From the NCBI GenBank assembly GCA_022749755.1, contig CM040442.1, forward strand, positions 14,544,457-14,608,456: 64,000 bases of DNA, read 5' to 3'. The position numbers and the translations under genes are program-made. The notes under the pieces were generated by a model, which was not told where the DNA came from, made no database searches, and saw only the letters and a list, made by a program, of their open reading frames with translations. Shown in pieces: positions 11,441 to 25,077 of this stretch. Within the stretch, counting starts at the first letter, position 1. The number at the start of each line of letters is the position of its first letter. Source of the DNA: Azadirachta indica (lineage: Eukaryota > Streptophyta > Magnoliopsida > Sapindales > Meliaceae).

Positions 11441-12400
11441 AATTTTTTTATTAGAATTTAAACTTGTTGTAAGATAGAAATATCCCTTCTTTAAAATTTA
11501 ATAACTCTTGATGCTATTTAACCTAACTCGGTCTCTACCCATCTCCATTTGCTAAAATGCTTTACCACCAAACTGGGTAATTGGGTTACATCGGCTCCTC
11601 CTCGAGGTTGGTAATTTTCATGTGGATGGTTTTACTCCAAAAAAATTACTTTTATAAACTTTTTCTTCCATAAAAATTTTCCAAGAAAATGACCTTTTTC
11701 TAGGGTGTGGGATAATGGTGGGTGCTGAAGCAAAGAAGAAGAGAATGGATCATAAATTGATTTTTTGGGGGTTTAGGTTAGAGGAGGAAACAGTGAGGAA
11801 CATTATGATTGTGATGTTGAATTTTGTACATAAAATTAGTTTTTATTAAGGTGTTTAGCATTTTTAACAGCTAAACTGTTGTTGGGTAGTGTTGTTTCTT
11901 TGGTGGTAGTTGATGGCAGTGAAAAATGAGTGAGTGAAAAGATAAAAAGAGAATTAGTTTTCTTAATTTTTTTTAAATTCTAAATAATAGGGGTATTGGA
12001 CATTATTCTGTCTACACGCACGGTAGAAAATTTAAAAAATTGAAATTTACTTTATATGTCTTCACAAATACCTAAATGACCTTTATGTATGTTGAAATCA
12101 TGGAAAATTGTTAAAATTAGGATAATTTTACCATGAATCATAAAATTTTTCATCGCAATTTGCTATGACGGAATAACAACTAATTTCAATTTTAACAAGT
12201 TAGTACCTATGCCTAGATTTTTAAAACAACTTTTAATAGTTCAGGGATGAAAAATTTTATGGGTCATGGTAAAATTGCCAAAAACTTTCTAGTAATAATT
12301 GTAGTAGAAGAAACTTATTAGACATAGGTTAACTAAATCTCGTAATTGAAATAACATTAATATTTACCCTTTGTGAAACTAAGAGTCTTGCTCTTTAATA
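11441..12400. other. Intergenic DNA, no gene seen
   Basis: Mixed AT-rich sequence without convincing exons or recognisable protein domains. Confidence 0.4.
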
Positions 12401-12401
12401 A

Positions 12402-12788
12402 GAGCCTGTTTATTTTTTCTTAATTTATGTCTTAAAGTTTATTAAAAATATTTTCATATAAGTAAATTAAAAATTTTATCTTAAATCTTAATAATCAAAT
12501 ATGGGAATAAATTAAATATTTTATTTATCAATAATACCCTTTTTTTATTACTTTAAAATTTATATATATCAAACAACTTAATATATTATTTTCAAATTTT
12601 TTAAGACATATAAATAAACATATCAGTTTCAAATTTTTAATTTTTATAAAAATAAATAATTTAACATTTATATTTAAACGTTTAAGAAAAAAAAAAAAAA
12701 CCAATCATATTAATTAGATTCATGTTATAGTGAAATTTAAATTTTAATAATATTCAAATTTTAGATAGAAAAAAATAAACACTCACTA
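12402..12788. mobile_element. MITE-like element, about 0.39 kb
   Basis: The left end GAGCCTGTTTATTTTTTC mirrors the right end, whose reverse complement is GAGTGTTTATTTTTTTC. The interior is A/T-only and non-coding. Related ends occur at 18323 and 19033. It lies just 3' of the mTERF gene. Confidence 0.4.
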
Positions 12789-13011
12789 AGACTAAAATAC
12801 ATTAATAAGATGTCATTTTAATCAACTGTCTATGATCCCAACAAAAACCCTCCATGTCAAAGACATCTTTGATACTTACAAACATATATAAAGCAAATGA
12901 TAGCAGGTTTTGCTCACACGTGGATCAACTTTTTTAAGAACTTGGATCTTCTCTTTACAGATCTACAGCTATTGGTCTATATTTACAGATTACCTACAAG
13001 CAAGTTAAAAC

Positions 13012-16000
13012 CTATTTATCAGAATGGAAAGGAGAGACAAACATCCTTTCATCACCCATAAACTCAGCAGCAAATTCCTCATCATTTTTACCTAACATAT
13101 CTTTTAAACTACACTCAACATTTCTTGCCTTTAGCACCCAGAATCTGGGTTTTATTTTCTTTTCCAATGAATAACTAAAATACCTCGGATAATCCACGAC
13201 ATCCCTCAGTGGTTTTGCCATGGTGTTCATGAGGAAATCTAGCTTAGGTCTGAACACCTCATTGATGCTGTACCCAAGTAAAGGGGAGAACCTCCGGATC
13301 ATGAATGCAACATCTCTTCTTGATAATCCTATCTCCATCATGTACCTTACCCTGTTCATAAAACATACTATGATTTGAGAAAGTGTCTGGTTCCAAAAAC
13401 TGTGTTTTAAAAATAAAAACAGTTAAAGCTAGTTCTACTAAGAGTCATTGAAATTGACAAAAACAGCAAGTATCTTCTGGATAAAAACTATTTTCAGAAT
13501 CAGTTTTCACCTATCTTACAAGTACCTGATTTAGCACCATATAGGAACAATTTTCTGTTAAGAGTTATATGCTCATATTTCTTTCAATTGTGCGCTTTCA
13601 CACACTACTTTTATGACACATCACACTGCATACTAATTTATATAAATAGTTTGTATGTATGGGAATCTTATTTGTGTTAGGGGTTCATATTATTTTTCAA
13701 AAGATCAAAAAGTTGTTTTCCACTTTATTACTTAAAGAGCAGTTTTTCATGTTTTATGGGTGCACAATTTGCATAAATCAACAACAAACAGACAGTGCAC
13801 TTGTTTTTTGATAACAAAAACAAAAATGGGCATCCAAAACAGTTTCGGACAGGCCCTAAATGATGTTTTTATGGTTCACACAACTCAAGTTAAATCATTA
13901 AGATGTCTTTGTTTGCTTATTTCTTAACACTTATTATTGACTTTTTACATAAACGGAAGACATTCTAAATGATTACGTTAATATTTGTTTCCATGAACCT
14001 TCCCCCTTCATACCTCATTCCAAACAACAAGAGTAAAAATACTGATATGCTAAAATGTTTTCCCCTTTGTTTTTATTTTTCACATATTTTGCACTCTTAA
14101 AATATTAATAACAATTGACCATTGCAAGTAGATGGTAAAAAAACAAAAAGCAAACATATTATCTAGAGTCCGCAATTTCAAATATATTTAAATTTAAATT
14201 AAGTTAAAATCTATTCAAATTTTAGATCAAAAAACAAGTGCTACATGAGATTTTATGTAACAGTGATACCTTGACAGAATGCAATGTTTCCCACCTTAAA
14301 AAAAAAATGCCATAGTTTAATTTTGACTAGTTGTCTTCTCTCTTCCTTCCATTATAACTTAAATATAAATTAATATAGCCATTCAATTCAATATATTATA
14401 GGACAAAAGCATTACCGTGGAAGTAAGGTTCTATCGACATCCGAAACAAGAAGCTCTGGATATTTCTTGACAGCTCGAGGAATGTGGTCTTTTGAAATTC
14501 CTATACCAGTGAGAAAATCAACCTTCTTCTTCAATGTTCTGCCAATGCTGGTGGCAAAGAGTTCTGGGCAGCGACCAAGTATCTTCCCCACATTCTCCCT
14601 ATCAAATCCTAGATCTTCTAAAAATATAACCACCTAAAAAAAAAAAAAGGAAAAATAGCATCAAAAAAGAAACTCAAGGACAGTCACTCATATAAAGTCG
14701 CACAACTTCAAGGTTACCCACTGAAATTTGTAAAATTCAATTCAGACTGACATAGGAAGCTCATCTATAGCAGGAAACTTTGGAAATGTCAGAGGCAGCT
14801 AGAATCTGCAACACACAGAAACCATTGGCTTCCAATCTACATGTTGGTCAACCTATAAAGCTTTCAGGAAAAAGCCACCTAATGACCTACAATTGAGGGA
14901 GCTAAAACAACTTCAACGAGGATCGCGGAGCCATTCTAACTTTCCAGCAAACTTAAATGGTTATAGCCTACAATAGTTCTGATTTTAGACTGTCACAGAT
15001 AGACAATTGATCATCTACAAGTGTGAAAAGTGTAACAAAAACCCCAAAACAGGAATCCTAGCCTTGTACTATTTAATATACGAACTACTGAGAATCTCAA
15101 ACAAATAAAGAGTCGAAAAGACTATACAGGAAGAAGAATTTGTCATCAAAGCAGCAAATACAGGGTCAAAAAGGAAAGAGAGAGTAAAAATAAATTGGAT
15201 CCAGAAAAAATGTTAAAGATCAGAATGTCAGAAAACAATTTATATTCTTCTAAAACAATACACCTTATGTTAAAGATCAGAATGAAGTTAATGAGACCAC
15301 CACAATATGGAAGTGAAGTAATTACGTAGCCACCAAAACAAGGATAAAATAATAAACCTGCAGGAATTCCAGAGGCTTCCGTAGTATCAATTGAGGGCTT
15401 TTGGCAATAACTTGACCCAGCTTCTTGTTTTTAACTCCTAGTTCACCAAGTTGTTCTACCATCAACTTCAGCTTGCTAGTTGAACAGCCCAGTAAATGAG
15501 GGCAGTTTCTTATAGCTCGGTCGACACCCAGCTTTGGTACCTGATGTGAAACATTGTTAGCCATGCTATATAATAAAAGAAATAAAAGCAAGAAAATAGA
15601 GGCAAGGGAGAGAACTGTATATCAAGCTATATGAGACAGTCTGAGGCTGGCTCAAGCTGAAAACAGCAATGATCCCATTGCATGAAACTTCACCACTCTG
15701 AATAGAGCTGATGACACTACACCAAAGCTGTAGCCAATGTGTTTTGCATCAAGTTTAGGCTAGCCCAATTTCGAGGTCATATTACATTATCAAATGGCCA
15801 AACTATTAAGTGATCACTTAGTCATGTCAAGTTAAAAAGGCCTATTGAAGTGATATCTTTAGATACGGCCAATTTTGAAGAAATTAGGCCAAGATTTTGT
15901 TTTCTGCTAAAGTTTTCCATAATCCAGTTCATCCATTCAATCAGACAACAACCATATATGTCAGAAAGTAAGCAGTTATATATAACTGTAATAATATAAA

Positions 16001-18084
16001 TGAAAGAAAAAAAATTGAAATAGAAAAACATGGAGGAAAGGAAAATTAAAGAAAAGAAATGCATAACTATCGTTGTTTGAACACAGAAGGAAGAAAAAAG
16101 TTTAAAAATTTAGAACGAATATTCAAGGACGAGAACTTTCATCTTGAGGTGGATGAATCTCATTGAAAAATAGGATGCCAGGTTTCAAGAATTTTCCAAA
16201 AAAACTGTCTATTCTGCCAGTTTAAACATGAAAAGTTGGAGAAATGAAAGTTGCCCACAATCACTCTCCTTGTGTTTTCTACCTCAACCAAAGGCAAGAA
16301 AAAATATTCCTTGGATTTTCCTTTCCTCCCGTTTTTAGCAAGACAAAAGCACAACACAACAATAAAAGACATACTAAGTTAGTAACTGAAATTGCATCCC
16401 AGTTGCACATTGAAGAATAATATAATATCATTCCAGCAAGCACTTATAAACTAATTATGGGCATATAGTAAACCATACCTTTTCTTCATCAAAAAATGAA
16501 AGGATCTCGTCATAATTTTCTTGAAGGGTAGTTGAAAGAATCCATGGATATTTCACCAACATTTTGCCCAGATCTTTATCCACTGCACCAATCTAGCAGA
16601 AAAAACAAAAGACAATATTCTCATAATAAGCAAAGAAGATATTAACTGAACAATCTCTAACTCAAAATACAATAATAGATACTTTGTGCATGCAAGAGAC
16701 AGAGTCTGCGAATGAGTGTCTAATCATAAGCCAAAATACAAAATAAAGATGAATGTTAACTAGGGTTATAAGAATGATACCTCCTCAAATGCCAATGTTT
16801 TTCTTCTAAATTCCTTAACATCCCAAAATATAATGGGTGGAAATAATAGAAGTACATTTCCCACGCGTTCCCTAGGAACTCCAATACTTTCAACAAATTC
16901 CACAACAGGTTTTACATGGGAGTCTAATGATAACAGCAGAAGACGTGGAAATGATTCAACAAGATAACGGAAAGAAGCTTCTGCAGAACCCAACATATCT
17001 AAACCTCCACGCCTAGCTTCAATCTACACAACAAAATCAACAATAATTGTGTTCATGAAAATAAGCCGCATATCTTCTTTTACACCAAGAAGAAGGTCAA
17101 GAAATTATCAGAAATATAAAAATGACATAAAGCTAAGAAACACAAGAGATGCGCTGGACCTTTTGAAAGAAGGCTAAGGTTTGTTGTACATCTTCATCGA
17201 TAGGAATTGACAAGTGCCTCATCATTTTCCGAGCATTTGTCCCTACAGGCCCCTCAGCATTACTGCCAGAAAAGAATATTTCCTTGATATACTTAACCTA
17301 AAATCCAAGTGCAACATAAGTAACAACTCCAGCTAACTGATACAAAAAATAAGTGGCTTCTAAAGAATGAAGCTAGTGAAGGAACTTATTACTTAAAGGA
17401 CATAAAAGTAATGTAATCTTTCTGGCCCTCCAGCACATCATTTGAAGAGAAAATACATATTACAACACCAAGAACAACAAAAAAATTGAAACAGAATTTC
17501 ACCAAGCAACCAAAAAAACAACATAAAGGCACAGTTACCTTGTAAATGAGAACAGGAAGTGAGTCCTCGGATAAGTATCTAGCAATACTGATAGCAGAAG
17601 AAAGACTCAGACCAATACTCTCCAAGAAAGCAACCTTACCATTATCACCTTTCTCTTTAGCCATTCTAACCACCTTTTCTTTAAACCCGACTAAACTTTC
17701 CTCTCCATTTCCACCATCATTCTTCTTACTCCAAGAATTCCACTCCTCCAAGTCTCGAACGCTGTCGCTTAGCATCTGTGCATACTTGGGAGAATTCAAG
17801 GAAATAAATTTAGAATCCTCCTGAGAAATTCCCAGTTCAAGAAGGAAATCGGAGATTGCTTCTTGGGTCAGAGTGAGAGATTCCGGCTGGTCGGCGGCGG
17901 AACTCAGCGTTGACGAGGAAGCGGAGAGGGGACTAATTTTATGGGGCTTTCGTCGGAGAAAGGAAGAGAAAGGAAGGGAATTGGGAGGAAATGAGACGAA
18001 ATGGGAAGCAACTGAGAGGTAAAGACGGGGTTTTGGAGATCGCAATGCGACATTGGCGGGAATTTGAAAGGATTTGGTAGACAT
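13012..18084 (-). CDS. MTERF2: Organellar mTERF-family protein, MTERF2-like, complete gene
   Basis: Seven exons join in frame with GT-AG borders: 18084-17539, 17297-17160, 17023-16781, 16592-16479, 15540-15358, 14633-14416 and 13351-13012. They give 594 codons including the TAG stop. The start at 18084 opens a Ser-rich, basic, acid-poor stretch (first about 60 residues) fitting a plastid transit peptide. The body has repeated about 30-residue helical MTERF motifs with the PxxL pattern, for example FPRLLLLS, YPWILST, CPHLLG, SPQLIL, CPELFA and YPELLV. Such repeats form a superhelix that binds organellar nucleic acid and acts in plastid or mitochondrial gene expression. Motifs such as SIPIDEDVQQTLAFF, IEARRGGLDML and VPKLGVDRAI, and the ending with MLGKNDEEFAAEFMG, resemble Arabidopsis MTERF2/EMB2219 as I recall it; the paralog call is inference. 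All joins are open and phases agree, so the gene looks functional. The plus-strand ORFs over it are shadows. Confidence 0.9.
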
Positions 18085-18322
18085 GATTATACACACTAAA
18101 ACCCTAACTGCCAAAACCCCTTGCCCTTTGAAAGGGATATTACATCCCGAACCCAAACCAGGGAACCAAAAATTCCGTTATTTTGATAATATGCCGGGGC
18201 GTTCAAGACTTCTGCACAAGTATGCCCATTCGCAAAGAAAATGACAACAATACCCCACTAATAAATGGATAATAACTTTTCATCTCCGATATTTGGTAAA
18301 TAAAATAACAAATCATATTATT
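18085..18322. promoter_or_regulatory. mTERF upstream region carrying a dispersed repeat copy
   Basis: The sequence just upstream of the mTERF start includes about 130 bp (18181-18310) repeated with mismatches at 22062-22190 (shared core AAAGAAAATGACAA...ATACCCCA). The promoter must lie here or in the adjacent MITE, but I cannot place a TATA box confidently. Confidence 0.35.
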
Positions 18323-19033
18323 TAGGTCGCATTTATTTTTTTATTTAAACTCCGAATATGATTAAAATGTAAATTAAATTAAAATTTAAAATTAAATAAT
18401 ATATATTTTATTTTAAAACATCTGATTAATTATTAAATTATTTATTTGATAAAATGAAAAATTTAAAACATAATATTTTAACATATATACCTTTTAAATA
18501 ATATGCTTATATATATAATAATATTGATTATATTAACACAATACTAAATAAAAAATTAATAAATTAAATTAGTATAATATTATTTATTTGTTTAATATAT
18601 GATTTTTTAAAAAAAATAATTTCTAATTGATTATATAAAAATTAATAAAAATTAAATAAAAATAATAAATTATATTGAATATAATTATAATTATGTAAAT
18701 ATATAAATATATTATACTACTTAACGTATAAAATAAGTATGATTAAGAAGGCAAGTAGGGGAGACTCACAATAGAGAATAATTAGTCAAAAATAATTCAT
18801 TAAAGTTTTAATTTTGTTAGTAAATAAATTAATAAAATAGAAATATTTTTAAAAAATAAAAATATTAAATTATCAGACATTTATTCATTTAGATTTAAGT
18901 CAAAATTTTTAACTTAATTATATTCAGATATTTTTAATAAATATTCAGATATATAAATTAAAAAAATAAACAACTATTAGATATTTAAATAATTATATTT
19001 AGATTTTAACTAGAAAAATAAATAACCCCTTAG
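18323..19033. mobile_element. MITE-like element upstream of mTERF, about 0.7 kb
   Basis: The left end GTCGCATTTATTTTTTTA mirrors the right end, whose reverse complement reads AAGGGGTTATTTATTTTTC. Matching continues more weakly inside (AACTCCGAATATGATT against AATCTAAATATAATTA). The interior is almost pure A/T and non-coding. Ends resemble the 12402-12788 element. Confidence 0.4.
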
Positions 19034-20290
19034 TCTCTACCACCTTATTGAAAAGGAATTCAATATTATCACTTATATTTTTAATATTTTAAAATTATAC
19101 TTTTAATCCCTATCGTCAAAATTTGCCCACTAACTATTATATTTTTTATCATTTGACATATTTATTAATTAAATTAAATTTGTATTGGACCTAAATTATA
19201 GTCCAACCCAACTTAATTTTTTTAAAAGAAAAAACTTGATATTTATAGGTATTAACATTTAGGCTTGGATCTCAAACTTAAAAATTTGATTATTTACCAC
19301 CAAATTAATTTAATTAATATTTAATTTTATATACACCATTTGATATGTTATATATTAGATGGATGATTAAATGAAGTGTTACTTTTAACTTTACTTCATA
19401 TTTATTGATAATTTTTATATATAATCTAAAATTTTAAAAAGTCATCAACAGTACCACTATTAACAGCCACTCACCATTAAAAATAAGAAAATAATAAAAT
19501 AACATATTTATCCTTACTATATAATTAATATTGTGTGTGTAAAGACTAAAATAACTACGTGTACAGTTAATTATATATATGATAAAATGACCCCTATATG
19601 TGTAATTAATATTAATGACCCCTATATGTGTAATTAATATTATGAATATTCTAAAAAAAGAGTAAATTAATTATATGTTTAAAATTAATTAACTATTTTC
19701 CTTTTTTATTTTTCGTCTCTACTACATCAACCAAACTTCTCTGTGATTCTCTGAATTGAAACCTTAGCATATATTATAGTATATATAATTATTATAATAA
19801 TAAAACAATAATTCATTTATGTTATTTATAGGTTAAAATAGTAAAAAATCAAATTCATTTTTTAAATCAAATTAAGATAATCAAATTAGGGTTTCGCAAA
19901 ATCAAATTAGGATTTTTCAAATCCAATTAGAGTTTTGCAAAAGTAAATTAGGGTTCAAAATAAATTATGCTTTCTAATTTTCTAAAGTCAAGTTAGGATT
20001 TTGAGAAAAGTCAAAATCAAATTAAGGTATTAATTTCAACAACTAACACAAATAAATTACAAATTAAACCAACATATTTAACCCACAACCTAGGATTCAA
20101 TCTAATAAGAATTAATCTACAACAATCAATCTACAAATTGGGTTATAAAGAGAGGCTATGTGAAGCCATTATGTTGGTCACCTGTTTTGGCATTGACAAC
20201 CCACAGTAGAAATTGTGAGAAATATAGTCAATGGTGAAAAGTAGAAGAGAAGAAGGAGAGAATAGATAAAGAGAGGAGGACAAAAATTAT
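19034..20290. other. Intergenic DNA, no gene seen
   Basis: AT-rich. Short direct repeats occur near 19588-19637 (ACCCCTATATGTGTAATTAA twice) and near 19880-19990 (four variants of CAAATTAGGRTTTYGCAAAA). No exon or domain is recognisable. Confidence 0.5.
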
Positions 20291-20714
20291 CTTAGGTTTA
20301 TTTGGTATAACTTTTTAAATACAGTTTTTTGAAGTAGAGTTTTTACTCATAAAACTTTTACAAATAGAATTTTTAACAAAAGTTTATTAATTATTTAGTT
20401 GTCATAAATAATTTTTAAGAAAATTTGAAAAATTTTAATAAATAAATTTTTAATGCTTTATTTTAAAAAAAAGTAGAATTTTAAAAATAAATTAAAGATA
20501 TTTTAAATAATTTTACCTTTTAAAAAAATTAAAAAAGTGCTACTATTAAAAACCCAAATTTTGGGCTTTTTCTATTAAAAGGAAAACAATTTTTTGAATT
20601 TCCCAAAGCCGTTCTCCAATGTCAATCAAATGATATTAAAAAATTTGAAAAGAATTTTATCATTAAAAAAACCCTTTTAGTTAATGAAAAAGTAAAATCA
20701 AACAGACACTTAAT
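20291..20714. mobile_element. hAT-like MITE, about 0.42 kb
   Basis: The left end TAGGTTTATTTGGTATAACT mirrors the right end, whose reverse complement reads AAGTGTCTGTTTGATTTTAC. It shares its ends and an internal AGTAGCACTTTTT block with the element near 1518-1855, so two members of one family are in the window. Confidence 0.45.
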
Positions 20715-21581
20715 CATGTTCATTGCCTACCACAACTTCAATGGAGAATTTGGGAAAAAAGAAACATAAGGGAGGAGAATGATCCAAGCGAGTAAAAGAG
20801 AGAACAACTTTAGTGGAGAATTTGGGGGAAAAGAAGTATAAGAAAGGAGAATGATTCAAGTGAGCATAAGAGAAAAAAGAATTTGGAGAGTTTGGGTCAA
20901 TATAAGCTTAGAAGAGAGAGAAAATAATTAAAAAAACAAAAGCAATCTATTTTTTATAAAATAAAATAATAAAATTACAAATTTATTCTTATATATAGTT
21001 TATTTAATAAACACTTGTTAAATTACATTTTTAACATTGAAAGTGTTAACTTTAACAATCAGTGGCTATTAATAAGGATACTACTGATGACTTTTCAAAA
21101 TTTGGGATATATGTGAAGATTATCAATAAAATGAGGTAAAGATAAAAATAACCCTTACATAAATAATGTTAAAAATAAAATGTTCTAAATGAAAAATAAA
21201 AAGAAAATTTTATTTAAACTTTTATAAAAACTAATGTAAAAAAAAATATAAAAAAAATATAGAACTTCTTTTGATTAAAACTATAATTACTTTAATTTTT
21301 ATTTTTTATGTTAGAATAATTATTGAATAATATGCTTTAGATTACAAACATTTACAAAAAAAAAAAAAACTTATCACAATCAACTTTACAATATAACGTA
21401 TTCATAAATAGTTTTTTGCAAAACGTTTAGATGTTATTTTCTTATTTTTATTTGATTTTATCGTAAAAATTTTAAAAAAAAGAAATAAACTTATTTATAT
21501 TTTATTATTTTTAGTTAATTTTATTGCAAAAATTTTAAAAATATAATATATGCTCACAATAAATATATAACTTTAATTTAT
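20715..21581. other. Intergenic DNA, no gene seen
   Basis: A short near-duplication (GGAGAATGATYCAAGYGAG plus neighbours) occurs at about 20773-20870. Otherwise AT-rich and non-coding. Confidence 0.4.
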
Positions 21582-21673
21582 GATTGGTTTAACTTAATGG
21601 TTAAAACTTAAATTTTGAAAATTAAGGTCCCAAGTTCAAGCCCCTATAAGCATAACTATTATGTTTTTCTTTT
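21582..21673 (+). mobile_element. tRNA-derived SINE-like sequence
   Basis: TTTAACTTAATGGTTAAAAC followed 30 bases later by AAGGTCCCAAGTTCAAGCCCC resembles the A- and B-box arms of a tRNA, with the B-box GTTCAAGCC close to consensus. A T-rich stretch follows. Probably a SINE head rather than a working tRNA. Confidence 0.35.
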
Positions 21674-22061
21674 GAAAAAATTGGCGACATCATCATTGTT
21701 GCTATAGAGACAATAAGGTTATTTGTCTTCAAGAAGTGAATTTTAAGCATTAGCATTATAACTATAGGGATCAAAAGTGTAATTTTTGAACATTAGAGAT
21801 ATAAATGGTAATATCAAAATAAATCAGGGACAAAATTAGTATTTTTTCTTATAAAAATAATTAATTTTTAAAATAAAAATAGGGAGTAAATTATTAAAAT
21901 TAAGAAAATCATGTCCTAATTTATTACTTCACCAATTTTGAGAAGAAAATATTGTTATTTCAACAATAAATTTTAAAGTTCGTTTCATTCTTACAATATT
22001 TTATGGAAGTGATGTTATAGAAGGGATACTATATACCAAACTAAGGATATGCAAAAACATT

Positions 22062-22190
22062 GAAATTTTAATAATATGCCAAGGACTCCAAGACTTTTAC
22101 ACATATATGCCCAAGCGTAAAGAAAATGACAAAAATACCCCAATAACAAATTGAGTAATAATATTTTTCGTCTCTTAGTAAAATAATAAA
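22062..22190. repeat. Second copy of the mTERF-upstream repeat
   Basis: This stretch aligns with 18181-18310: both have AATATGCC, then CAAGACTT, then TATGCCCA, then AAAGAAAATGACAA and ATACCCCA in the same order and spacing. Divergence is visible but moderate. Confidence 0.6.
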
Positions 22191-22339
22191 TTGAGATTCG
22201 ATTTTTTTAAATCTACCATTTCAATCTTTAGTGCATTATAAAAGATAAGGTTAAAATATAGAAGATAAAACTAAATTATTAAAGTTGAGCAAATCATGTC
22301 CTAATTTATTATTTCATCAAAATTTAAGATGAAAATATT

Positions 22340-25000
22340 GATATCCTAGCTTATGGTAAATGACTAAAAGGGATCAAGCTCATAGTAAAGTAAATAAAGA
22401 ATTCAAGATCATGAAAAAAATGACTAAGAATCCAGAGCTATAGACATTGGCTCAATAGGAGACTCTTGTTTATAAGAAAATGTAGTTAATGCCTAAGTGA
22501 GATTACTAGCCTATTAATGATTTTAAGAGGAGATTTTGTACCTAAAAGAACTAGGATGACCTTAAAGGAGATAATAATCATAAAATAAATTCTAAGCAGG
22601 CCTTGTTACTAAAGGATAAGAAAGCACTCCTAAAAAAAGAGAGGCTTTCTAAGTTGTTAAGTTTAATGTTGCTTTCGTTGAGATGTTGTAAACGCTCATA
22701 AAAGAGGAGATGTTTTCTTTATTTAGAGGCTCATGAACTCTCGTTAAGGCTTTGTACTTTTTTTGTATTGATACTCATCAATATTGGATAGGATTCCTTA
22801 AACTCAAGAGCAATAAACTCATGCTAAGGCTTTACACTAGGAAGTGTAAAATACTAAAAAAAAAAAAATTGAAACGGTTTCCTTAAGTGTAAAAGATAGT
22901 CCCTAAGGCTTAAAACTTGGACACAAAGAAGGAAAAAGAACAACTATATCCTTATTCTAATAGCACAAAAGCTTGGAGAGGGATGACAACCCAAGATCAA
23001 CACTTAGTCTTATGTATGAATGAATAAATGTGGCAAGATTACAAGAAGCCATGAATGTACCATGTGATGTCTACTCCTTTATTGTAAACATATAACTATC
23101 TCCCAACGCTAAGAGCTCGAACAGAAAACGGAAAAAGGTACCTATAACTATTGCATCAACAGTTTGACATCGTTTATGGGGAAGTTGGTGATTAAATCTA
23201 AAAGTTTTATTTAGCTCTACTAGAGAACAAAAAATGGACATTGATGACTCTAGTTACTTTGATATAGAAGCTGATGATAAAAGTTCCATACTTAAAGGAG
23301 GAAGATGTTCACATTAGGCATTAAAGGCAACACGTATTAGACTTGGAAAATAAGACCTCTACACTAGCAGTTATCAATCCTTCTTATATAGATCTAGCAT
23401 TTTATCATCAACCACATGGTGGTTGTCCCTGTTGTGGTAGAGGATGAAGAAATAAGCTCTTTAATCTTGAACATGAAGGCTCACCACAAACATGAATAGA
23501 ATGTTAAATCAAGTCAATCGAGGTAGACCATATAAAGAAAATAGTTGCCTCAAAATAGCAGTAGGGTGAATTCAAGTTATAACTTTTCAAGGAGTAGGTT
23601 AAGAAAAGACCTTGAACAAGGAGACCTTAGGCATATGCTAAATGAAAGACAAGCATCAAGATGAGAGTAATAAAGTAATCGCAAGAAAAGGGTCATGTTG
23701 AAGTATACTTACTTGGGCCCATATATACTTTAACAAAACAAAGGATGTTGAAGCTTGAACAAATGGTGAGGGAGTAGATCCTCAAGACATTCCTGTAGTG
23801 GAATTTGAACCACTCTTTGCAAATTATATTGTGCCTACTAAATGCCTTGAACAGTTCTATCCACCTTAAATTGAGCCGTATGATAGGTAGAAGTATCCCT
23901 TTGAGCACATTAAGCATCATCACTCTTTGATAGAAGTATAAAGAGCATATGATGCAATTCTTTGTAGGTCATCATACTCTTACTTTGTATAGTGTAGCAC
24001 GGAGATAGTTTAGGCATCTATATTCCCATTCCATTTCTTCATTTTATGAGCTTAGTCGAAATAAGAAAGTAAAAATTTTGAAAAGAAAGAAAGAAAAACA
24101 ATAATCATCTTTTCATCCTAGTTAAAATAAATGTGATTTTTGAATAAGGAATTCAGTGAAAGAGAATAGAGCTCAACTGCAACATGTTATTTATCTTATA
24201 CAATCTACGAAATTAAATGTTTATATGACCGAATCCTCGCACAAACAAAAAACTATTCAATATTAAAATAGCAATAACATTTCAAATAAGATCTTTTAAG
24301 AAAGAACCCAGAGAATTATTGTCATTTTCATAAGAATTTTGGTGAATTGAAACCTCACATTGCTTCAAATTAAGGGATCAAAATGACTATCTGGTAAGAT
24401 AAGGCCATCTATTAGAGTTAGTGAAAAATCTCTCTCCTCAAAAAATTGATTGAAAAAAGAATAAACTTGAATCTTTTGAAAAGGCAAAGGGAAGAAAAAA
24501 ATAATGTGCATAGTTAGGAGGACATATATGATATGAATGTCATATATTGGAAGACAATGACATAAGATGCTTATAATGCAAGAAAAAATCTCTCCTATAA
24601 AGTGACGCATCATTAATTTGTTAGTATTAATATCATTGTTCAAGTTCCATCAAAGGATTAAATAAGGGAGATTTCTACCACCTTTTCTAAAGATGAAGTT
24701 AGAAAACTTCATCACCCTCATATTGATGCCTTCATCATCATATTGCCTATAAGAAAACAAGTGTTTACATGGAATTCTTATTAACAATGGAAGTGTATTT
24801 GATATATTATTCTTGTCAACATTTGAAAAGATGAGCCTAGATAAGTCAAAACTCGACCTTATCCATTCCCTTAAAAGGAGTTATAGCAGTAGCCATCATA
24901 CCCAAAAAAATGATGGAATTGCCTATCAAGTTTGGGAGAAGCCCCACTAAGATATTTCGTAGATTATCAATTTTTATAATTTCATGCATTTTCTGTAATT
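22340..25000 (+). mobile_element. Decayed Ty3 LTR element (Athila/Tat-like), gag and protease traces
   Basis: A PBS-like block GTTTGACATCGTTTATGGGG near 23163-23182 resembles a corrupted form of the TTTGGCGCCGTCTATGGG site seen after plant Tat/Athila LTRs, so 22340-23160 may be its 5' LTR. A gag-like stretch around 23860-23990 reads IEPYDR.KYPFEHIKHHHSLIE with a stop inside. Near 24690-24870 frames encode HPHIDAFIIILPI and then GILINNGSVFDILFLSTF, which matches the Ty3 protease region. There the usual catalytic D of DNGS is N. Many stops and frameshifts break everything, and no reverse transcriptase follows. Borders are approximate. Confidence 0.5.
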
Positions 25001-25056
25001 TATGAGTCTTTTGTCACTTTAGGTGTATGTATGTTAAATGTTTTGGGTATAAAATT

Positions 25057-25077
25057 ACACACACACACACACACACA
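25057..25077. repeat. (AC)n microsatellite
   Basis: About ten AC dinucleotide units followed by TATATA. Confidence 0.9.

Noticed and set aside
17546..17824. 92-codon plus-strand ORF
   Set aside because: Antisense to mTERF exon 1, which joins in frame with six other exons.
23693..24643. Minus-strand ORFs of 76 and 92 codons
   Set aside because: They run against plus-strand gag/protease traces of a decayed Ty3 element and show no domain.
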